A program made the translations under genes and the position numbers. The notes under the pieces were generated by a model, which saw nothing but the letters and a program-made list of their open reading frames with translations, had not been told where the DNA came from and did no database searches. Positions 1-11,809 of a DNA stretch of 64,000 nt are shown here, piece after piece; positions within the stretch are counted from its first letter, which is position 1; each line of letters begins with the position of its first letter. The DNA is from Adiantum capillus-veneris (lineage: Eukaryota; Streptophyta; Polypodiopsida; Polypodiales; Pteridaceae): contig CM043942.1 in the NCBI GenBank assembly GCA_014529385.2, positions 49,980,274-50,044,273 on the forward strand, in the 5' to 3' direction.

Positions 1-480
1 CTCACATGCACCAATTTGATCAGTGCACACGATGCTTGTCAAGTGCTTTTTGACTGGCGTATGGTGTACTGGTCCGCACAATACTTGCATTGCCATAAGC
101 GTGTGCCGGAACCTTGCTGAGAAGTGGTCGTGATGATGCTCAACACATTGGTGTGGAGCGATCAGTTGGGGTTGGTTTTACGGGGCATAATGAATCCTGC
201 ACATTGCAAATGCAAAAGAGTGCACACATGAGGAGTACGGAGTGCGAGAAGAGTACGGAGTGCATGGTGGCAGAAGCAGTACCTTTTCACGCGCGTAGCT
301 CGGCTCTGCAGGTCTCTATGCACTGCTCTACAGACTTCTCTGTAACAGAACAGAGACTCTTTTGGTTTCGTGGTCGATTAAAAAAGCCTGAGGCTTTCTC
401 CCCTTCACACTATTAAGCCCATCTGAAAGCGCCCCCTAGCGCAACTCGTCCGAGGAGAAAACGCCCTTTTTTTTTTTAAA
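1..480. other. unassigned leading stretch
   Basis: I recognise no gene, repeat terminus or RNA here. The open frames are short, start at arbitrary codons and have no protein-family character. It may be flank or the upstream part of the LTR of the Ty3-type element whose primer site lies near 1009, but the LTR start cannot be fixed from one copy. Confidence 0.3.
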
Positions 481-484
481 TGTT

Positions 485-1007
485 GCATTGTACCGTACGT
501 ATCGTACCGTACGGCTGTACTGTACGGAATGGCACCGTACGTACGTACGGATTCCACCTTGGTTTTCAGCTCGTCGTCGTCGCATCATCGTCATTGCCGT
601 CGTCACCGACATAGAGTCAGAATTCAGCAGATAAAGATTTGCAGATTTCAGCCCTTAGCGTTTTCAGATTTCAGCCTGTCTTGTCGTCGTCCCCATCGTC
701 GTCGACATCGTCGGCAAGTCCAAAGCATTGTAGAGATTTGTGCAATCAATAGTAGACCTCTCTCGCCATAGAGAGTGGGGCCTTCGGAGGAGGGTTTGAC
801 AACATTCTGGTGTCGTATTCTCTTCTCTCTCTATCTCTCAGTCTCAGCACCTTCATTCACAGTGTTCACCACTTTGTTTGTGTCCATTGCACTCTCTCAC
901 TAAAGGAACGGAAGGCTCTCCCTTCCGTAAGTAAAAGGAATCCCTGAGCACAGTTCGAAGCACTCATCTTGAACAAAGTTCAACGTTCACTTCCGCTGCA
1001 ACTTACA
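485..1007 (+). repeat. 5' LTR (right part) of outer Ty3-type element E1
   Basis: The stretch ends in ...CTTACA at 1007 and is followed after one base by a primer-binding-site-like TGGTATCCGAGC, the usual layout at the right edge of a plant LTR. It contains a GTACGG-rich cluster (about 490-550) and a CT-rich U5-like stretch near 820-900. No second copy occurs elsewhere in the window, so the left edge and target duplication are unresolved and the start given is nominal. Confidence 0.4.
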
Positions 1008-1008
1008 T

Positions 1009-1026
1009 TGGTATCCGAGCTTTGGC
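1009..1026 (+). promoter_or_regulatory. primer binding site of E1
   Basis: TGGTATCCGAGC resembles the plant initiator-tRNA-Met complement TGGTATCAGAGC and sits one base after the CA end of the inferred LTR. It would prime minus-strand DNA synthesis. Confidence 0.55.
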
Positions 1027-1360
1027 AACGTTCTGTATCACTCAAGGAAAGAACCACAAGAATTTTCTTTTTGCTTGTTGTGGTCGCACGTAACCCAAGT
1101 CCTCTTGGGCGTGTCGATTCCTAATCGTGTTTTTGAAAAGTGACAAGAAACCCAAGAAAGAAGGGCTTGTCTAGCCTCCCCTTGTTTCTCTTTTCACTCA
1201 TTGAGAGCGGACTGTGCACTTAGCGGCTGGCCAATCGACGTGAGGTGGGAAAAAGCAACCTTGGTGTGAGTGCAAGGCCGCCAAGGGGTGCGCCCGCGAG
1301 AAAGAGAAGAGCTCGGGTAAGAGAAGATCCTTCTCTTAACACAGATTGCAAGCTAAAGAA

Positions 1361-1470
1361 GAACCACAAGAACCTCAAAAACCTCAAGACTCCAGAACCT
1401 CAAGACTCAAGAACCCAAGAACCCAAGACCCACAAGAACCCAAGTTCCTCGTGAACTTAAGAACCCAAGA
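1361..1470 (+). repeat. short CAAGAAC-type tandem repeat in E1 leader
   Basis: Multiple imperfect copies of a unit like AAGAACCCAAGA(C) run in series just upstream of the gag reading frame. They make an A/C-rich, purine-skewed leader. No function can be read from it. Confidence 0.6.
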
Positions 1471-1479
1471 CTTCAGTGT

Positions 1480-2790
1480 ATGGTCATCACCCGAAGTGAA
1501 ATGGATACTTTGCATGAAGGTGATGAGCATGAAAGTGGCGAAGAAGAATTTTCCCCATTAGGAGGTTTTTCTGACCCTCCCCCTTCCCCATCTACGCCAA
1601 GGATTGCACCAAATTCTATGGAGGCTCTCCTCAAGACGATGATGGATATGATGTCACAACAAGAAGCGAATCGCGTTGCCTTGGAACGCGAAGCGCGTTT
1701 GGAGGCCGAGGAACGGAAAGAAAGAAAAGCAGCAAGAAAGGCAGCTATTGAGCGTGAGCGTGAGCAAGTGTGCTTGGCGGCCGAAGACAGACGATCGGCC
1801 TTGGAGGCAGAGCGTGAGGTGTAGAGAGACCTACGAATGCAAGAGTTGGTCCGACAGGTTCTCACCTCGAAATCCGAGCCGGCCAAAGATGTTGGTAGTT
1901 CATCAAGTGGCGCAAGCCGAGATTCGGACTCCAACAACCTCGTCACAGAGAAGATCACGTTCAGTAAGTATGATGGTAAGATGGAATTATTCATTCTTAC
2001 TTGCATCAATTTAATGCTTATTTTGCGACAACTAAGAAGACAAGAAATAGCAAGGTTTTGACGGCAGCTATGTACCTTGCCGGTGATGCCATTAATTGGT
2101 ACCACGCATGTCAAGAGGCACAGTTGACCGCGCACCTAGAGGAAGCCGAGGAAGGCACGCCTCTTTCCTTCAATTGGGCCGACTTCCAAGACAAGCTCAA
2201 GGCGTGGTTTATGCTATCATAGTACCTAGCACGCTTGAAAGATGATTGGCGCGGTCTCAAGCAAAATGGTATGTCCGTTATGTCTTTCTCTAATCGTGTT
2301 TTGCAGCTCGGTACCCAATTACGCAAATCGGATTATGAGCGCAAGGAGGCATTCCTTTATGGATTGGACGAGTATATCAAGTATGATGTCAAAGTACTCG
2401 ATCCAATCGATCTCAAAAAGGCGGTAGCGATTGCTCTTGCACAAGAGATGAAGCACAACAAGGGAAAGCCTAAACGAAAACAAGATTTCTCCAAGTACCA
2501 CTCAGACTTCTTAGAACCCTCAGAACGGTATCTCTTCTACCCAATCTTCCTCTAGTCTCTCAGAAAAGCACACTCGAAATGAACCTAAGGGTAAAGCAAC
2601 CACAATTGCTTAACCTAAGCTTACTCCATATAAAAAGGCAGAAGAAGGAATTAAAGGAGGATACATCACGTCAGAAGAGCAAAGCATTTATTCTAAGGAA
2701 GGTCGTTGTTATCATTGTCACATCAAGGGTCACATAAAAAGAACATGTCCTAAGCTTGACTCTAATGAATCTAAAGAACCCACAGAACCC
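1480..2790 (+). pseudogene. E1 gag, broken by stop codons and frameshifts
   Basis: The frame starts MVITRSEMD, like many plant Ty3 Gag starts, followed by a charged Glu/Arg-rich helix (about 1620-1820). TAG at 1822 interrupts it. After a frame change near 1990 the Retrotrans_gag core follows (AMYLAGDAINWYHACQ, then FNWADFQDKLKAWF), then TAG at 2220 and a continuation to about 2555. A CX2CX4HX4C zinc knuckle (CYHCHIKGHIKRTC) lies near 2710-2750. Gag would coat element RNA in virus-like particles. The several breaks make this a dead copy. The family assignment is inference from domain order. Confidence 0.75.
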
Positions 2791-2826
2791 ACTTCCTCTA
2801 TCAATGCAATAAATGAGAACACGAGT

Positions 2827-3122
2827 GTGACCCAGTTTCTCATGATCCTCCCATTGATGAGTCTCTCAATAAGTGTTATGGTCATGTGTAGGGTCAGTGG
2901 TTTTGTCTTATTGTTTGACCCAGGTAGTATGCATGATGTGATTAGTGACTCTCTTGTCGAAAGAGCCCGCTTGGAGGTTAGCACGACATCTCCTTTCGAG
3001 GTGTCGGGCTTCGCTCCCGGTATGAACTCTCTCATCATGCAAGAGTGCTTTGATGTTTTGTTCAGTGTTCAACAAGCGTCCTTCCGCAGAAAATTTGTAG
3101 TCTCTCCTCTCTCAAGATGTGA
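2827..3122 (+). pseudogene. E1 aspartic protease, 5' half (split by insertion)
   Basis: The frame contains VLLFDPGSMHDVIS, a retropepsin active-site box in which Pro replaces the usual Ser/Thr after the catalytic Asp. Coding continues to PLSRCD at about 3120, where the chromovirus LTR begins. The C-terminal half resumes at 11815 after the element and its 5-bp target duplication (CDMLLGIRWF). The protease would process Gag/Pol of E1. The copy is disrupted. Confidence 0.8.
3118..3122 (+). repeat. target-site duplication TGTGA (left)
   Basis: TGTGA precedes the chromovirus 5' LTR here and recurs at 11810-11814 just after the 3' LTR. Reading across one copy restores the E1 protease frame, so both insertion and boundaries are supported. 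Confidence 0.95.
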
Positions 3123-4597
3123 TGTCACCAGCGTGTGACTACTATCTATTCTTTTTGTTGATTTCTTTCTTATTATCTATTTACTTTCACTTTTTGGAAA
3201 CACCCCTCGAGAAATCTAACTGCTCTGCATTGCATAGCTAGTGTGGAACTGTCCAGAGGGAGTCCAGGCCTGATGGCAAGAGAGCACTAAGGTTGGACAA
3301 GGACTATGGTTAGCAAAGTGGGGTCATTGACTAGCCAAAGTGGAATCCTTTGCTACAGAGGCTACATTTTAGTTCTGGATGTGGCCGCAGTGTACAAAGA
3401 GGGTCGGATGACCTAGAAAGATACAATGGCAGCATCTCCTAAAATTTAGGGAACTGCTATTTTGGGACCTGAAAATGTGTTGACGTCATTACCTCCGGAA
3501 TGACAAAGGGAACATTTTCTCACTCTGCCGTGAAGTCAACTGGGCAGCCGGCTGGGAGATTTTTAGGCGGCAAACCCGAAACGGGAAAATGCTTATAAAT
3601 GTGCCAAGTGGCACAATTCTGTGCACTTTCCTCATGCAAAAAATTGGGCGCTGATTTTTAAGCTGGGAGAGGCTCATTTTCAGTTTTTGTCACAGGTTAA
3701 GAGCTATGGAGTGCTTGCTTTCCCTCCTATGTACAGTGCGGTGCTAGGAGTGATGCCTCGCACGCTACGCACTGCCCTCTCTCTCCCCTTTGGCAGTATG
3801 TTATGCCCCACTAGTGGGCTCTTCATTTGACCAATGTACAGTTGTGTGGGTTCATGCGCGATTGCCGAGGCAAGAGCCTCTTGCACAGGTACTGGATTAG
3901 CTAGCGGCTAATCCCCCCGCAGGTACAGGTGAATTCGGAGAGGTTTCACGCCAGAAATCTCGTCCGATTCAAAGGGCAAGTAGCCCTACAGGTGCGGGAG
4001 CTCGAGGACTTGCTACGGATGCGACCGACACGCGAAACGGAGCCCGAAACAGTAAATTACAGCCTGCTGTGTATTTTTGCAGGTTTAGGGTTTTGGCCCT
4101 AAACGGACCCTAATACCCCCAGGAGGTTCGGGACGCAAGGGGACCGCTGTACAGGTGATCTGGCGCATTTTCAGGGCTGAAAACAGAGAATTCAGCGTGC
4201 TGCAGATTCTCGCCAGGTTTTGCAAAGTGCCCGTATGCGTCGGGAAAGTCAGTCAATGCGTGGGAATACTGACTGTGAAGTGTCCTAGTACAGTTATGTT
4301 GCCGAAATCGGGCTGGAACAGTGGAAATTCAGCCGAGTTTGTGCGGGGCAGCTTGTAGGAATTCACAACGTTTATTCCCTCTTTTGAAGAATAAAGAAAT
4401 ACCGAAAGGGGCGCCTAAGTTAGGGGCCAATCTGGTGTCGGTCTACTCATATAGGTGCAATCTAGTAGCCTGTATCCCTTTCCCCCGTGTTGTGTCTTGA
4501 AAGTACAGGTAAAATAGACGACTAATAATGGGTGAAAGCTAAATCAAGGTTTGAAGTAAAGTCTACCGCCCTTTTTGGATTGAACAGGCCGGTTACA
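3123..4597 (+). repeat. chromovirus 5' LTR
   Basis: A 1475-bp copy matching 10344-11809 almost base for base. It starts TGTCACCAGCG, ends GGTTACA, and has a TATA-like TTATAAAT at 3593-3600 and AATAAA at 4390-4395. It has about 10 extra bases near 4514 compared with the 3' LTR. The open frames inside it are not genes. Confidence 0.95.
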
Positions 4598-4613
4598 TGG
4601 TTCCATCGACGGG
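4598..4613 (+). promoter_or_regulatory. chromovirus primer binding site
   Basis: TGGTTCCATCGACGGG starts directly after the LTR CA. TGG complements a tRNA 3' CCA, but the rest is not the initiator-Met complement used by the copia element and E3 here. The primer tRNA is not identified. Confidence 0.55.
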
Positions 4614-4654
4614 ATTAAATCACTTTTTCCCATAGAAGCGAGCCTTGGTCAGTT

Positions 4655-6227
4655 TTGGGCTTGAAGACACAGGGGATCATAGACCAGACACAGGAAATTG
4701 CAATTATGGCTGACAGACCAGATGATGTGACTGAAGAGGTTTCCTCTTCACAGGGTCAACAGACACATGAAGTGGGTGAGTCCTCAAGACCACCACAGAC
4801 AGATGACGATATATTCAGGACCCAGTTGGCTACTGCTGTGGCTATGTTCACACAAGTAATGCAGAACCCGAGGTTTTTAGCCTTTTCTCTTCTCGTCTCA
4901 GCAAGTTGGGTCACTGGATCATATTCAAAAGCTTGTTAAGGCTCGAGCACAGGTGATTCATACCGCACAGTCAATGGAAACACCTGTACACTTGACGGAG
5001 AACATGCAGTCTCCACAACTTGTGCCTAAGGTGCAAGAACAGGTGGCTGAGATGCCAGTCTTTCAAGCTGTACCAGTTCAGCCCGCCACCTTTCAGCAAC
5101 CTATAGCTGGTTCTAATGGGCAGGGAAGCAACCTACAGGCTATGCAACAGGTCTTTCCACCACCTTCAGTACACCCTGGCTATTTTGGAGGTGGATCGGT
5201 ATTCCAGAGCATGGCTGGTCATGCGCCTGGAAATCAGTTTTACACGCCAGGAACAGTGTTCGGGGGTGCTCAAACGATGATGCCTAACCCCATGTACGGT
5301 GTCACGGGCATGCTACCAGGGTTTCAGAGCACTCAGGGCCAATTTGGGATGCCACAGGCAAATTTTGGTATGGCTGGAATTACAAATCAGCAGCCAAATA
5401 TGGCATTTCCAGGTCAACTTAATTGCGGCCAGGGAACACAAATGAACCCTAACAGTGTTCCCATGTTTCAGTCACTTCCATATGACAATTTGACGCCGCT
5501 GGAGAGGCAAACTCCGTACAAAGAAGGTGGCAAAGGTGTCTTTCACGACCTTTACAGGGTTTGATGACAGGAAGAAGGCTCTCTCATTCTCCAGCAGTTT
5601 GACAAGGCCTATGCAGGGGGAAACTTTATAGAGGCTTCAAAGGTCCGCAAGGCAGCCACTTTCTTGACAGGGAATGCAGGACAATGGTGGACAACTTTAT
5701 TGCTTCAAGGGCAAGCTCCGTCCACATGGATTTATTTCAAGCAGATTTTTGCAGCAGCATGGTTATCTGATGACTTTGAAGTAGATGTCATGACAGAATG
5801 GCACCAGCTTAATGCTGCCACTTGTAGAAATCTGGATGATTACAATCGGAGGTTTTGGAAAGCTCTACTTCCAGTAACTTCCTATAGGTTTGTGCCATTG
5901 ACAGAACAGATTGAAAAATACTGTTGTGGCCTACCTAAAGGATTGAGAAAGTACTGTACGAAGACAAAAGTCACTACTTTGACGCAGCTCATCGAGGTAG
6001 CAAACACTGGCAATGGTTTGCTCAAGGGAGAAGATTGTGAATTTAACACTGGCGTCAAGGCAAGAAAAATTCAGCCAAGAAGCACGTTCCCAATGAGGCT
6101 CCTAAAGGGACTCAGGAGTCAGCCAACGCAGGGAAAGATAAAGCTACGACTGAATCAGAAAAAGGACCAGCAAAGAAATGGAAAAGACGTTTTCCTCGCA
6201 AGTCAGAAGAGCAAAAGAAGGTCCTGA
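4655..6227 (+). pseudogene. chromovirus gag, frameshifted
   Basis: An N-terminal acidic stretch (from MADRPDDVTEE near 4706) is followed by a frame change around 4880-4940, a long Gln/Met/Pro/Gly-rich linker (4953-5564) and TGA at 5562. The capsid-type Retrotrans_gag core follows (ATFLTGNAGQWW near 5657, WHQLNAATCRNLDDYNRRF near 5800). A final change of frame near 6178 leads into the zinc knuckle and pol. Gag would form the particle around genomic RNA. Three or more lesions prevent one continuous product, although some gag-pol frame changes in active elements are natural. Confidence 0.8.
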
Positions 6228-9200
6228 GGACAGAGAACACACATGCTTTATATGTGAGCAGCCCGGCCACATTGCTTACAATTGTCCTACAAAGAAAAGG
6301 CCAGCTGATTCTGATGACAAGGAAGACAAGAAAGGAAAGAAGCCCATGGCTGGTCTAGTGCCATATATGGTGGGCGACAAGCCAAATTCAGATGCAAGTG
6401 AGGTTTGCAGAGCATGGGGAAAGGTCAGGGATCAAACAGTGCTTATCTTCTTTGATCCAGGTGCCAAAGCCAACTTCATTTCCCCAGAATTGGCTTCAAC
6501 GTTGGGAATCAGACCTGAAGAGATGGGGTATACAACAGAGGCAGGTTTGGCATGTCCTGGCCATACAGAGGCTGTGACACCCATCATCGGAAAGGTGCGC
6601 CTACATATCCAGTCCTATGTAGATGCTGAAGAATTTTACATCATGCCACTGGACGGATGTGATGTGTTGCTAGGTATTCCTTGGTTGTTTCGTGTACAGG
6701 GAATCATGGATGCCTACAACAAAAAGATCACTGTACAGAGCAGGGGAAAGACTCACATTCTGGATGTAAAGCTTAAAGGGGAGTCTATTCCCACTGTATC
6801 AGCTTGTGCTATTACTTCTGTAATGAAAAAGCATCTTTCTGCGTACTTGGTTTTTGCACGTGAAGTGTCAGATTGTGATGAATCAAATTTATCTGTGCTA
6901 GATAAAGAAAGGTCAATGTTTTTACAACAGTATAGTGACTGTTTTTCTTATTCATTTTCTTATTCATTACCGTTCCAATTACCGCCAGAGAGACCCGAGG
7001 ACCATGCGATCGATTTGGTGCCAGGTAGTAGCCCACCAAATAAGCCTCCGTACAGGGTTAGTGCGGCTCAACAGAAAGAGATAATGGGCCAAGTACAAGA
7101 GTTGTTAGAAAAGGGTCTGATTCAGCCCAATTCATCTCCATTCTGTTCTCCAGTGTTGTTGGTGCAGAAAAAGGATGGCTCATGGCGTATGTGCATCGAC
7201 TACCGTGCACTGAACAAGAATACTATCAAGAATAGGTTCCCTATACCTAGAATTGATGATATTATGGACAAATTAGAAGGAGCAGCTATGTTTAGCAGGA
7301 TAGATCTAAAGAGTGGGTACCATCAGATCCGCATTAGATCAGAGGATGTGCACAAGACTGCTTTTAGAACGACGTTTGGCCTTTACGAATTTTTAGTGAT
7401 GCCCTTTGGTCTCACAAATGCTCCTGCTACGTTCAATAGGATGATGGATAGAATTTCCCGTCCACACCAGCAGTTTGTTGGTACATTCTTTGATGACATG
7501 ATAGTCTACTCAAAGAATGAAGAGGAGCATAGGCATCACTTGGCCATTGTGTTCAAAGAGCTACGCAGTCATAGGTTGCTCATCAATGCAAAGAAAAGTG
7601 AATTTTTTCTGGAAGAGATTCGCTTTCTGGGACACATTGTCTCAAAGGATGGTGTCAGAATGGATCCTGCAAAAGTTGAAGCGATCAAGTCATGGCCAAA
7701 TTTGAAGACGGTGCACGATGTCCGAAGCTTCTTGGGACTATACTCCTATTACAGAAGGTTTATCTGAAATTTCGCTGAGATTGCTTCACCTTTACATGCT
7801 CTTCAAAAGAAGGTTGTCACCTTTAGATGGACACAAAAAGAGATTTCAGCTTTTAATCTCTTAAAGGAAAAGATGACTTCAGATCCAGTCATTGTGTTGC
7901 CAGATCTTAGGAAGTCATTTGTGGTCCAGTGCGACGCCTGTGGTAGTAGCATTGGTGCTGTGCTAATGCAAGATGGCAGGGTAGTAGCTTATGAGAGCAG
8001 AATTTTGCAAGGGCCAGAGATGACCATGCAGGTCTATGAGAAAGAGTTACTGGCTGTGATTCATGCGCTCTTAAGTTGGAAACACTACGTGCTAGGTGCA
8101 GATTTCGTTGTCCAAACGGACCATCAGACCTTGCGGTACTTCTTGACACAGACAAAGTTATCTGAGAAGCATATGCGATGGGCAAATATCTTGTCAATGT
8201 TCCATTTTCAGATTGTGCATGTGGAAGGCAAGAAGAACGTTGTGGCTGATGCCTTGTCAAGGAAGCCACAAATTTCAGCTGTGTCAATTCCTTATCATCA
8301 TGAACTTGATGATATGAGAGAACAGTATGCAAATGATGAAGATTTTGCAAGGGTCTTTGAGCAGCTAATGGATGGACAACGTCATGAACACTATCTTCTC
8401 AAAGATGGGTTCATGATGATGCATGGCAGATTGTGTGTCACAAAGCCATTGCGACGCAAAGTGATGGAAGAGAGTCATGTCCCACCGTATGCAGGGCATC
8501 GTGGTATCGATGCTACAGTTAAAGCGGTTGAGACATTCTTCTATTGGCCTACATTGAGAAGGGATGTGGATGCCTTTGTGCGAGAATGCCTAATATGCCA
8601 AAAGGTCAAGTTTGACAGGCAAAAGGCACCAGGGTTATTGCAACCACTACCTATTCCAGATAAACCATGGGAAAGTATTGCTATGGATTTTATCTTTGAT
8701 CTTCCGAGAACGCAGACAGGAAACGATGGTATTTGGACCATTATTTGCAGATTCAGCAAACAAGCTCATTTTATTCCTGTCAGGAAGAAGATAAAGCCAG
8801 ATCAGATGGCACGCTTGTTTATGAGCAATATTTTCAAGTATCATGGCATGCCACAGTCGATTGTTAGCGACCGTGATCCACGCATGACAAGTTTGTTCTG
8901 GAGAGGCTTATTTGAGAATATGGGCACCACGCTCAAATTCTCTTCGTCATTTCATCCTCAAACAGATGGGCAGTCGGAAGAGGCAAATTCTACTGTCCTA
9001 GATTTGCTGAAGTGCTATGTGTTAGAGCATAAAGGAAAGTGGGAGCAGTATTTGCCATTGGTGGAGTATGCATACAATAATACAATGCATTCATCAACTG
9101 GCAAGGCACCTTTTGAGATTGTTGAAGGTGGCAAGAAAGTTCCTCCCATACTGCATACAAAAGACAAGATATTTGAAGCAGATAAGTATGTTCAGGACAT

Positions 9201-9762
9201 GGATGAAATGTACAAGAAGGTCAAAGTGGCCTTAGAAAAGACTCAGGCAAAGCAAAAGAAAGCAGCTGATCGTCACCGTCGTGAAGTGGTATATTCACTT
9301 GGTGATTGGGTGCTTTTACGCTTTGAAAAGGCAAGGTTAAAGAAGATGAAGGGCAAGGAAAGATAGTTTCCAAAGCTCAGCATGCGTTACTATGGGCCTT
9401 TTCAAGTATGCGACATAATCAGTGATGTTGCATATAGGCTGAAATTGCCTGACAGTTGGAAGATTCACAATGCGTTTCATGTGAGTCTTCTCAGACCCTA
9501 TGTGGGTGATGTGCCAGAAGATATGCCAGCTGAAGATCAGCCGGAAGTCGAGGAACTTGACGAGATCTTTGTCCTTGAACAGATTTTGGCACACAAAGAA
9601 AGGAAAGTGAAAGGCAAGGTTGCTAGGCGTTACTTGGTAAAGTTCAGAAACTATCCACCAATGGATGCTAAGTGGATGGAAGAAGGTGAACTTGCAGAGT
9701 CACCAACTGTGTTATCACTTTACCTTGAAGCCTTCGGTTTGCAACCTACCTTGACCCCATGA
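6178..9762 (+). pseudogene. chromovirus pol: zinc knuckle-PR-RT-RH-IN-chromodomain
   Basis: One frame runs from 6178 to 9762 with two nonsense codons. In order: CX2CX4HX4C knuckle (6244-6285); protease box FFDPGAKANFIS (Asp codon 6454, Pro in place of Ser/Thr); reverse transcriptase with FSRIDLKSGYHQI and the catalytic FFDDMIVYS (DD at 7492-7497); TGA at 7765 in a normally Arg position; RNase H starting VVQCDACGSSIGAVL; integrase with HHCC zinc finger and D-D-E core (SDRDPR near 8866, QSEEAN near 8974); TAG at 9364; then a chromodomain (YLVKFRNYPPMDAKW near 9630). Each break is a single stop in an otherwise open frame. Confidence 0.93.
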
Positions 9763-10331
9763 GTTTCAGAGCTACATGGATTGTCAGTGTGACAATGGCT
9801 TCCGAAACAAATGATGTACATGGTATTTAAAGTGAGCTCAAATGAAATACCTGTTACATGAATGTTAGAGCTGTACAGATTGTCAGTTTGGCAATTGCTC
9901 TTATGGAATGTCCAAAAGTTTGGTTAGTGCTATAGAAGTGAGTATTTCTTGTCAGTTTGTCAAGGATACAGTAATTGCTTCTATTAAAGAGTACATGTGT
10001 AACTGCATTCTTAAACTGTCGGTTTGGGTATGCTTGAAAGTGTTACGGGATCCAACGTGTACTATAAGACAGTGGCAAAATGTGCAGCTACCATTTTGTC
10101 ATTGGAAAGTTAGTGACTCAAAGCAATGACAGCAAGAGTGCGAAGCTACCACGTGTCATGGTGGGACAGGGTTCACACGTAGGCAATACATGAGTCGACG
10201 AGGTGTTATTAAATACACGAGGGTTGACAATGAGCATGTATGTGTCGTATATGTGTCGACAGGTGTTGAATACATCAGTGTTGACAGTAAGCATGTACGA
10301 CATAGATGCAAACGAGGACGTTTGAGATTTC
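9763..10331 (+). repeat. chromovirus 3' untranslated region with internal repeats
   Basis: There is no coding frame between the chromodomain stop and the polypurine tract. Imperfect repeats of a TTGTCAGTxTGxCAAT motif occur near 9780, 9878 and 9950. Two degenerate copies of a GTCGAC-AGGTGTT...TTGACA...AGCATGTA block lie at about 10195-10245 and 10255-10300. Confidence 0.6.
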
Positions 10332-10341
10332 AAGAGGGGGG
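10332..10341 (+). promoter_or_regulatory. polypurine tract of chromovirus
   Basis: AAGAGGGGGG lies two bases before the 3' LTR start TGTCAC. This is the expected plus-strand primer. Confidence 0.9.
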
Positions 10342-10343
10342 TA

Positions 10344-11809
10344 TGTCACGAGCGTGTGACTACTATCTATCCTTTTTGTTGATTTCTTTCTTATTATCTA
10401 TTTACTTTCACTTTTTGGAAACACCCCTCGGGAAATCTAACTGCCCTGCATTGCATAGCTAGTGTGGAAGTGTCCAGAGGGAGTCCAGGCGTGAGGGCAA
10501 GAGAGCACTAAGGTTGGACAAGGACTATGGTTAGCAAAGTGGGGTCATTGACTAGCCAAAGTGGAATCCTTTGCTACAGAGGCTACATTTCAGTTCTGGA
10601 TGTGGCCGCAGTGTACAAAGAGGGTCGAATGACCTAGAAAGATACAATGGCAGCATCTCCTAAAATTTAGGGAACTGCTATTTTGGGACCTGAAAATGTG
10701 TTGACGTCATTACCTCCGGAATGACAAAGGGAACATTTTCTTACTCTGCCGTGAAGTCAACTGGGCAGCGGTTGGGAGATTTTTAGGCGGCAACCCCGAA
10801 ACGGGAAAATGCTTATAAATGTGCCAAGTGGCACAATTCTGTGCACTTTCCTCGTACAGAAAATTGGGCGCTGATTTTTAAGCTGGGAGAGGCTCATTTT
10901 CAGTTTTTGTCACAGGTTAAGAGCTATGGAGTGCTTGCTTTCCCTCCTATGTACAGTGCGGTGCCAGGAGTGATGCCCTGCACGCTACGCACTGCCCTCT
11001 CTCTCCCCTTTGGCAGTATGTTATGCCCCACTAGTGGGCTCTTCATTTGACCAATGTACAGTTGTGTGGGTTCATGCGCGATTGCCGAGGCAAGAGCCTC
11101 TTGCACAGGTACTGGATTAGCTAGCGGCTAATCCCCCCGCAGGTACAGGTGAATTCGGAGAGGTTTCACGCCAGAAATCTCGTCCGATTCAAAGGGCAAG
11201 TAGCCCTACAGGTGCGGGAGCTCGAGGACTTGCTACGGATGCGACCGGCACGCGAAACGGAGCCCGAAACAGTAAATTACAGCCTGCTGTGTATTTTTGC
11301 AGGTTTAGGGTTTTGGCCCTAAACGGACCCTAATACCCCCAGGAGGTTCGGGGACGCAAGGGGACCGCTGTACAGGTGATCTGGCGCATTTTCAGGGCTG
11401 AAAACAGAGAATTCAGCGTGCTGCAGATTCTCGCCAGGTTTTGCAAAGTGCCCGTATGCGTCGGGAAAGTCAGTCAATGCGTGGGAATATTGACTGTGAA
11501 GTGTCCTAGTATAGTTATGCTGCCGAAATCGGGCTGGAACAGTGGAAATTCAGCCGAGTTTGTGCGGGGCAGCTTGTAGGGATTCACAACGTTTATTCCC
11601 TCTTTTGAAGAATAAAGAAATACCGAAAGGGGCGCCTAAGTTAGGGGCCAATCTGGTGTCGGTCTACTCATATAGGTGCAATCTAGCAGCCTGTATCCCT
11701 TTCCCCCGTGTTGTGTCTTGAAAGTACAGGTAAAATACAATGGGTGAAAGCTAAATCAAGGTTTGAAGTAAAGTCTACCGCCCTTTTTGGATTGAACAGG
11801 CCGGTTACA
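10344..11809 (+). repeat. chromovirus 3' LTR
   Basis: A 1466-bp partner of the 5' LTR, with TATA-like TTATAAAT at 10813-10820 and the same AATAAAGAAATACCG block near 11610. It ends GGTTACA, followed by the right TGTGA target duplication at 11810-11814. Confidence 0.95.

Larger units (their letters stand above)
3123..11809 (+). mobile_element. Ty3-type chromovirus, near-complete but inactivated
   Basis: An 8687-bp LTR retrotransposon bounded by TGTCAC...TTACA LTRs and a perfect TGTGA duplication. Internal order is primer site, gag with zinc knuckle, protease, reverse transcriptase, RNase H, integrase, chromodomain, polypurine tract, LTR. The integrase-before-LTR order with a C-terminal chromodomain defines the chromovirus branch. 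Coding is broken by gag frameshifts, TGA at 7765 and TAG at 9364. The two LTRs differ at roughly two dozen positions plus a small indel, so insertion is moderately recent. It lies inside the protease of E1. Confidence 0.95.

Noticed and set aside
114-416. 100-codon plus frame
   Set aside because: It has no domain, starts at a non-ATG codon, lacks codon bias and shows no conserved feature.
3621-3830. Near-identical small frames at 3621-3830 and 10841-11050
   Set aside because: They are the same LTR segment duplicated in both LTRs. The repetition reflects LTR identity, not a gene family.
7907-8350. 147-codon minus frame
   Set aside because: It lies entirely opposite the chromovirus RNase H coding frame. 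It is a shadow.
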